DNA from: Candidatus Omnitrophota bacterium
GTDB lineage: Bacteria > Omnitrophota > Gorgyraeia > Zapsychrales > JANLHA01
Direction of reading: 5' to 3'
DNA length: 9,755 bases
Assembly: GCA_023247815.1 (NCBI GenBank)
Contig: JAHFFS010000037.1
Coordinates: 1-9,755 of the forward strand
The first letter of the stretch is position 1. Each line of letters begins with the position of its first letter. The position numbers were made by a program, and so were the translations under genes. Positions 8,466 through 9,755 of this stretch are shown one piece after another. Below the pieces are notes generated by a model. It saw only the letters and a list, made by a program, of their open reading frames with translations. It did not search any database and was not told the DNA's origin.

Positions 8466-8534
8466 CAAGTCGCAAGTTACAAGTCTCAAGCAAAAATTAC
8501 TTAAGACGTGGGACTTAAGACTTTCAACTTCAAA
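8466..8534. repeat. Degenerate 7-base-period repeat with inverted halves, in the hrcA leader
   Basis: Four units of the form CAAGNNN start at 8466, 8473, 8480 and 8487, exactly 7 bases apart. After a 6-base joint, five units beginning with C, mostly CTTNNNA, start at 8500, 8507, 8514, 8521 and 8528. The second half is roughly the reverse complement of the first: AAGTCTCAAG (8481-8490) pairs 9/10 with CTTAAGACTT (8514-8523), and AAGTT (8474-8478) pairs with AACTT (8526-8530). It lies in the transcribed leader and ends 14 bases before the hrcA ATG, so a hairpin here could affect translation. The 12-base string ACAAGTCTCAAG (8479-8490) recurs at 9304-9315. Confidence 0.7.
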
Positions 8535-8538
8535 ATGC

Positions 8539-8546
8539 GGGGGTGA
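8539..8546 (+). promoter_or_regulatory. Ribosome binding site deciding the hrcA start
   Basis: GGGGGTGA resembles the anti-Shine-Dalgarno complement GGAGGTGA with one change. It places the ATG at 8549 at proper spacing (5 bases from the G-run). It overlaps the alternative in-frame GTG at 8543, which is therefore disfavoured. Confidence 0.55.
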
Positions 8547-8548
8547 GG

Positions 8549-9304
8549 ATGACTTTAAAAGATTCCGAATACAAACTGCGCAAAGATTTGGTCTTAAGGA
8601 TCGTGGTCAGTGAGTATATCACCACGGTCAATCCGGTCAGTTCTGGATTCATTGCCGATAAGTACCATTTGGATTTCAGTTCGGCAACGATCCGCAACAT
8701 CTTGGCGGATCTGGAAAAAGAAGGCCAATTGACCCATCCGCACACCTCGGCCGGCCGCATCCCGACCCAGGATGGTTACCGCTATTATGTGGACCATCTG
8801 ATGAACGAGATCCAGCTTTTGGCCGAAGAAAAGGAACGGATCAAGACCGAGTATCAAAAGCAGGTGCGGGATCTGGAATATTTATTGGATAAAACGTCAG
8901 AGGCCATCTCTGATTTTACCCAGTACACGAGCATTGTCTCGATTGACGGACGGGAAGACCGGATTTATTACAAAGGGACCGGGCATATCGTCGAATACGT
9001 GGATCCGCAGGATGTTTCCCGGATCAGCGATATCCTGCAGGCGCTCGAAGAAAAGGAACGGATTTTAGAGATCATCAATCAGGACATCCAGGAGCGGTTT
9101 AAAATTTATATCGGACACGAGATGGCCTGTCAGCAGATGGACCAATGTTCTTTGGCGGTATCGCGTTATGAAATCCCCAATGGTCCGACGGGGCGCATTG
9201 CGGTCTTGGGCCCCACCCGGATGAATTATCAGCGGGTTGTTTCGGCCTTGGATTATTTTTCCGATCTTTTGCGGGAGAGTTTTAAGGATGTTCCTGGAAA
9301 GTAA
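8549..9304 (+). CDS. hrcA: Heat-inducible transcription repressor HrcA, short form
   Basis: The protein has 251 residues from ATG 8549 (253 from GTG 8543). HrcA represses chaperone operons by binding CIRCE, and a CIRCE lies 161 bases upstream. Residues ~10-85 are the winged helix, with recognition-helix segment FSSATIRNILADLE (43-56) and wing region HTSAGRIPTQDGYRYYVDHL (65-84), both strongly conserved. A charged helix (~87-120) leads to SDFTQYTSIV (121-130), the usual start of the GAF-like domain. The sequence then passes within about ten residues to RIYYKGTGHIVE, which in normal HrcA comes after the dimerising insert. The C-terminal core ends with the signature GPTRMNY (221-227). Usual HrcA proteins have about 340 residues, so 90-100 central residues are missing. 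The frame is intact and both flanks are well conserved, so this looks like a real short form rather than decay. Confidence 0.95.
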   Translation: MTLKDSEYKLRKDLVLRIVVSEYITTVNPVSSGFIADKYHLDFSSATIRNILADLEKEGQLTHPHTSAGRIPTQDGYRYYVDHLMNEIQLLAEEKERIKTEYQKQVRDLEYLLDKTSEAISDFTQYTSIVSIDGREDRIYYKGTGHIVEYVDPQDVSRISDILQALEEKERILEIINQDIQERFKIYIGHEMACQQMDQCSLAVSRYEIPNGPTGRIAVLGPTRMNYQRVVSALDYFSDLLRESFKDVPGK

Positions 9305-9360
9305 CAAGTCTCAAGTGACAGGTCTCAGGTTACTTGAGACCTGCGACAGGAGACTTGAAA
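9305..9360. repeat. Heptad-phased inverted repeat / nested hairpin between hrcA and grpE
   Basis: The repeat starts on the base after the hrcA stop. Eight 7-base units begin at 9305, 9312, 9319, 9326, 9333, 9340, 9347 and 9354, all starting with C. The first four are CARGTNN and the rest are largely of the opposite sense. The inner arms CAGGTCTCA (9319-9327) and TGAGACCTG (9335-9343) are perfect complements around a 7-base loop. The outer arms CAAGTCTC (9305-9312) and GAGACTTG (9350-9357) are also perfect, separated from the inner stem by a 6x6 internal loop. No U-run follows, so it is not a standard intrinsic terminator. As RNA it could stabilise or process the hrcA-grpE message. It belongs with the repeat in the hrcA leader. 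Confidence 0.8.
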
Positions 9361-9380
9361 CATCCATGGGATGCTAGCGT

Positions 9381-9386
9381 GGAGAG
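9381..9386 (+). promoter_or_regulatory. Ribosome binding site deciding the grpE start
   Basis: GGAGAG ends 6 bases before ATG 9393 but directly abuts the earlier in-frame ATG at 9387. The spacing favours 9393 as the start. Confidence 0.6.
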
Positions 9387-9392
9387 ATGAAG

Positions 9393-9755
9393 ATGACTCA
9401 ACAAGACGAGCAAAAACCAATAGAATCAGAAAACGATCAGGAAAAGATCGTCGAGCTCAAAGAGTCGGAATACCTGAAATTGCTTCAGGAGCTCAAGGAT
9501 CATAAAGACAAATATGTTCGGGTCCACGCTGAGTTTGATAACGCCCGTAAACGGACTGAACGCGAGAAAATGGAATTTGTCAAATACGCCAATGAAGAGT
9601 TGATGATCGAATTTCTGTCTATCCTCGACGATCTTGAACGTTCGGTTCAAGCCGCGAGCAATAAGCATCAGGATTACGACGCTTTTTTGAAAGGGATCGA
9701 GATGGTGATGGCGCATGTTCATGAACTGCTTAAGAAACAAAATGTCACACCCATC
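9393..9755 (+). CDS. grpE: Nucleotide exchange factor GrpE, 3'-partial
   Basis: 121 codons are visible and the frame runs off the right edge. GrpE forms a dimer through a long paired helix and releases ADP from DnaK in the cytoplasm. The acidic, glutamine-rich N-terminus is typical. The long helix follows, with the conserved block AEFDNARKRTEREKMEF and then FLSILDDLERSV, the family's pattern before the four-helix bundle. The C-terminal beta domain that contacts DnaK lies outside the window. The gene is 88 bases downstream of hrcA with no promoter seen between, so it should be transcribed from the CIRCE promoter, and dnaK is expected next. Start chosen by spacing to GGAGAG; ATG 9387 would add Met-Lys. 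Confidence 0.95.
   Translation, partial: MTQQDEQKPIESENDQEKIVELKESEYLKLLQELKDHKDKYVRVHAEFDNARKRTEREKMEFVKYANEELMIEFLSILDDLERSVQAASNKHQDYDAFLKGIEMVMAHVHELLKKQNVTPI

Noticed and set aside
8936..8968. Frameshift or pseudogene in hrcA
   Set aside because: The reading frame is continuous and the family signatures on both sides are well kept in one frame, so an in-frame shortening fits better than a broken gene.
9305..9360. CRISPR array or rho-independent terminator
   Set aside because: Units are 7 bases with no unique spacers, and the hairpin is not followed by a run of T. It lies inside an apparent operon.

Overview
The window looks like chromosomal DNA from an uncultured bacterium of the Omnitrophota (formerly Omnitrophica / OP3) type. 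This rests on three things: a giant multidomain protein of a kind that phylum is known for, a C-terminal end that resembles (from memory) the ends of other giant Omnitrophota proteins, and a classical CIRCE-controlled hrcA-grpE heat-shock operon. The assignment is inferred and was not tested by a search. All real genes are on the + strand and coding density is high.

Positions 1-7544 are the 3' part of one giant gene, with at least 2513 codons visible. The first ~90 residues match the C-terminal half of an M48 metallopeptidase domain (ExxxAD zinc-ligand region, then HPxxxQRI), so the frame very probably continues upstream of the window, where the HExxH motif should lie. About 1400 mostly charged, helix-rich residues of unknown function follow, including a FFPxASxxRD motif repeated 125 residues apart. 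A complete-looking ABC1/AarF/UbiB (COQ8-type) atypical kinase domain lies at residues ~1505-1900. Beyond it are another ~500 unassigned residues, a Pro/Ser/Ala linker and a compact ~75-residue C-terminal module.

Positions 7577-8310 hold a two-gene cassette with a 4-base ATGA overlap: a small MNT-fold nucleotidyltransferase, then an HI0074-type HEPN partner. The pair matches the signatures of the MntA/HepT type VII toxin-antitoxin system (GSx10DxD and Rx4HxY), although its subfamily and gene order are those of the HI0073/HI0074 pairs.

Positions 8311-8542 are a regulatory interval with a sigma70-like promoter, a CIRCE operator over the expected transcription start, a leader of about 180 bases, and a degenerate 7-base-period repeat. 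hrcA (8549-9304) follows. It encodes an unusually short repressor that keeps the winged-helix DNA-binding domain and the C-terminal GPTRMNY region but lacks roughly 90-100 central residues where the dimerising insert normally sits. A second heptad-phased repeat, folding as a nested hairpin, begins one base after the hrcA stop. The window ends inside grpE. HrcA, by binding CIRCE, should repress its own operon, and GrpE is the nucleotide-exchange factor for DnaK, which is expected downstream.
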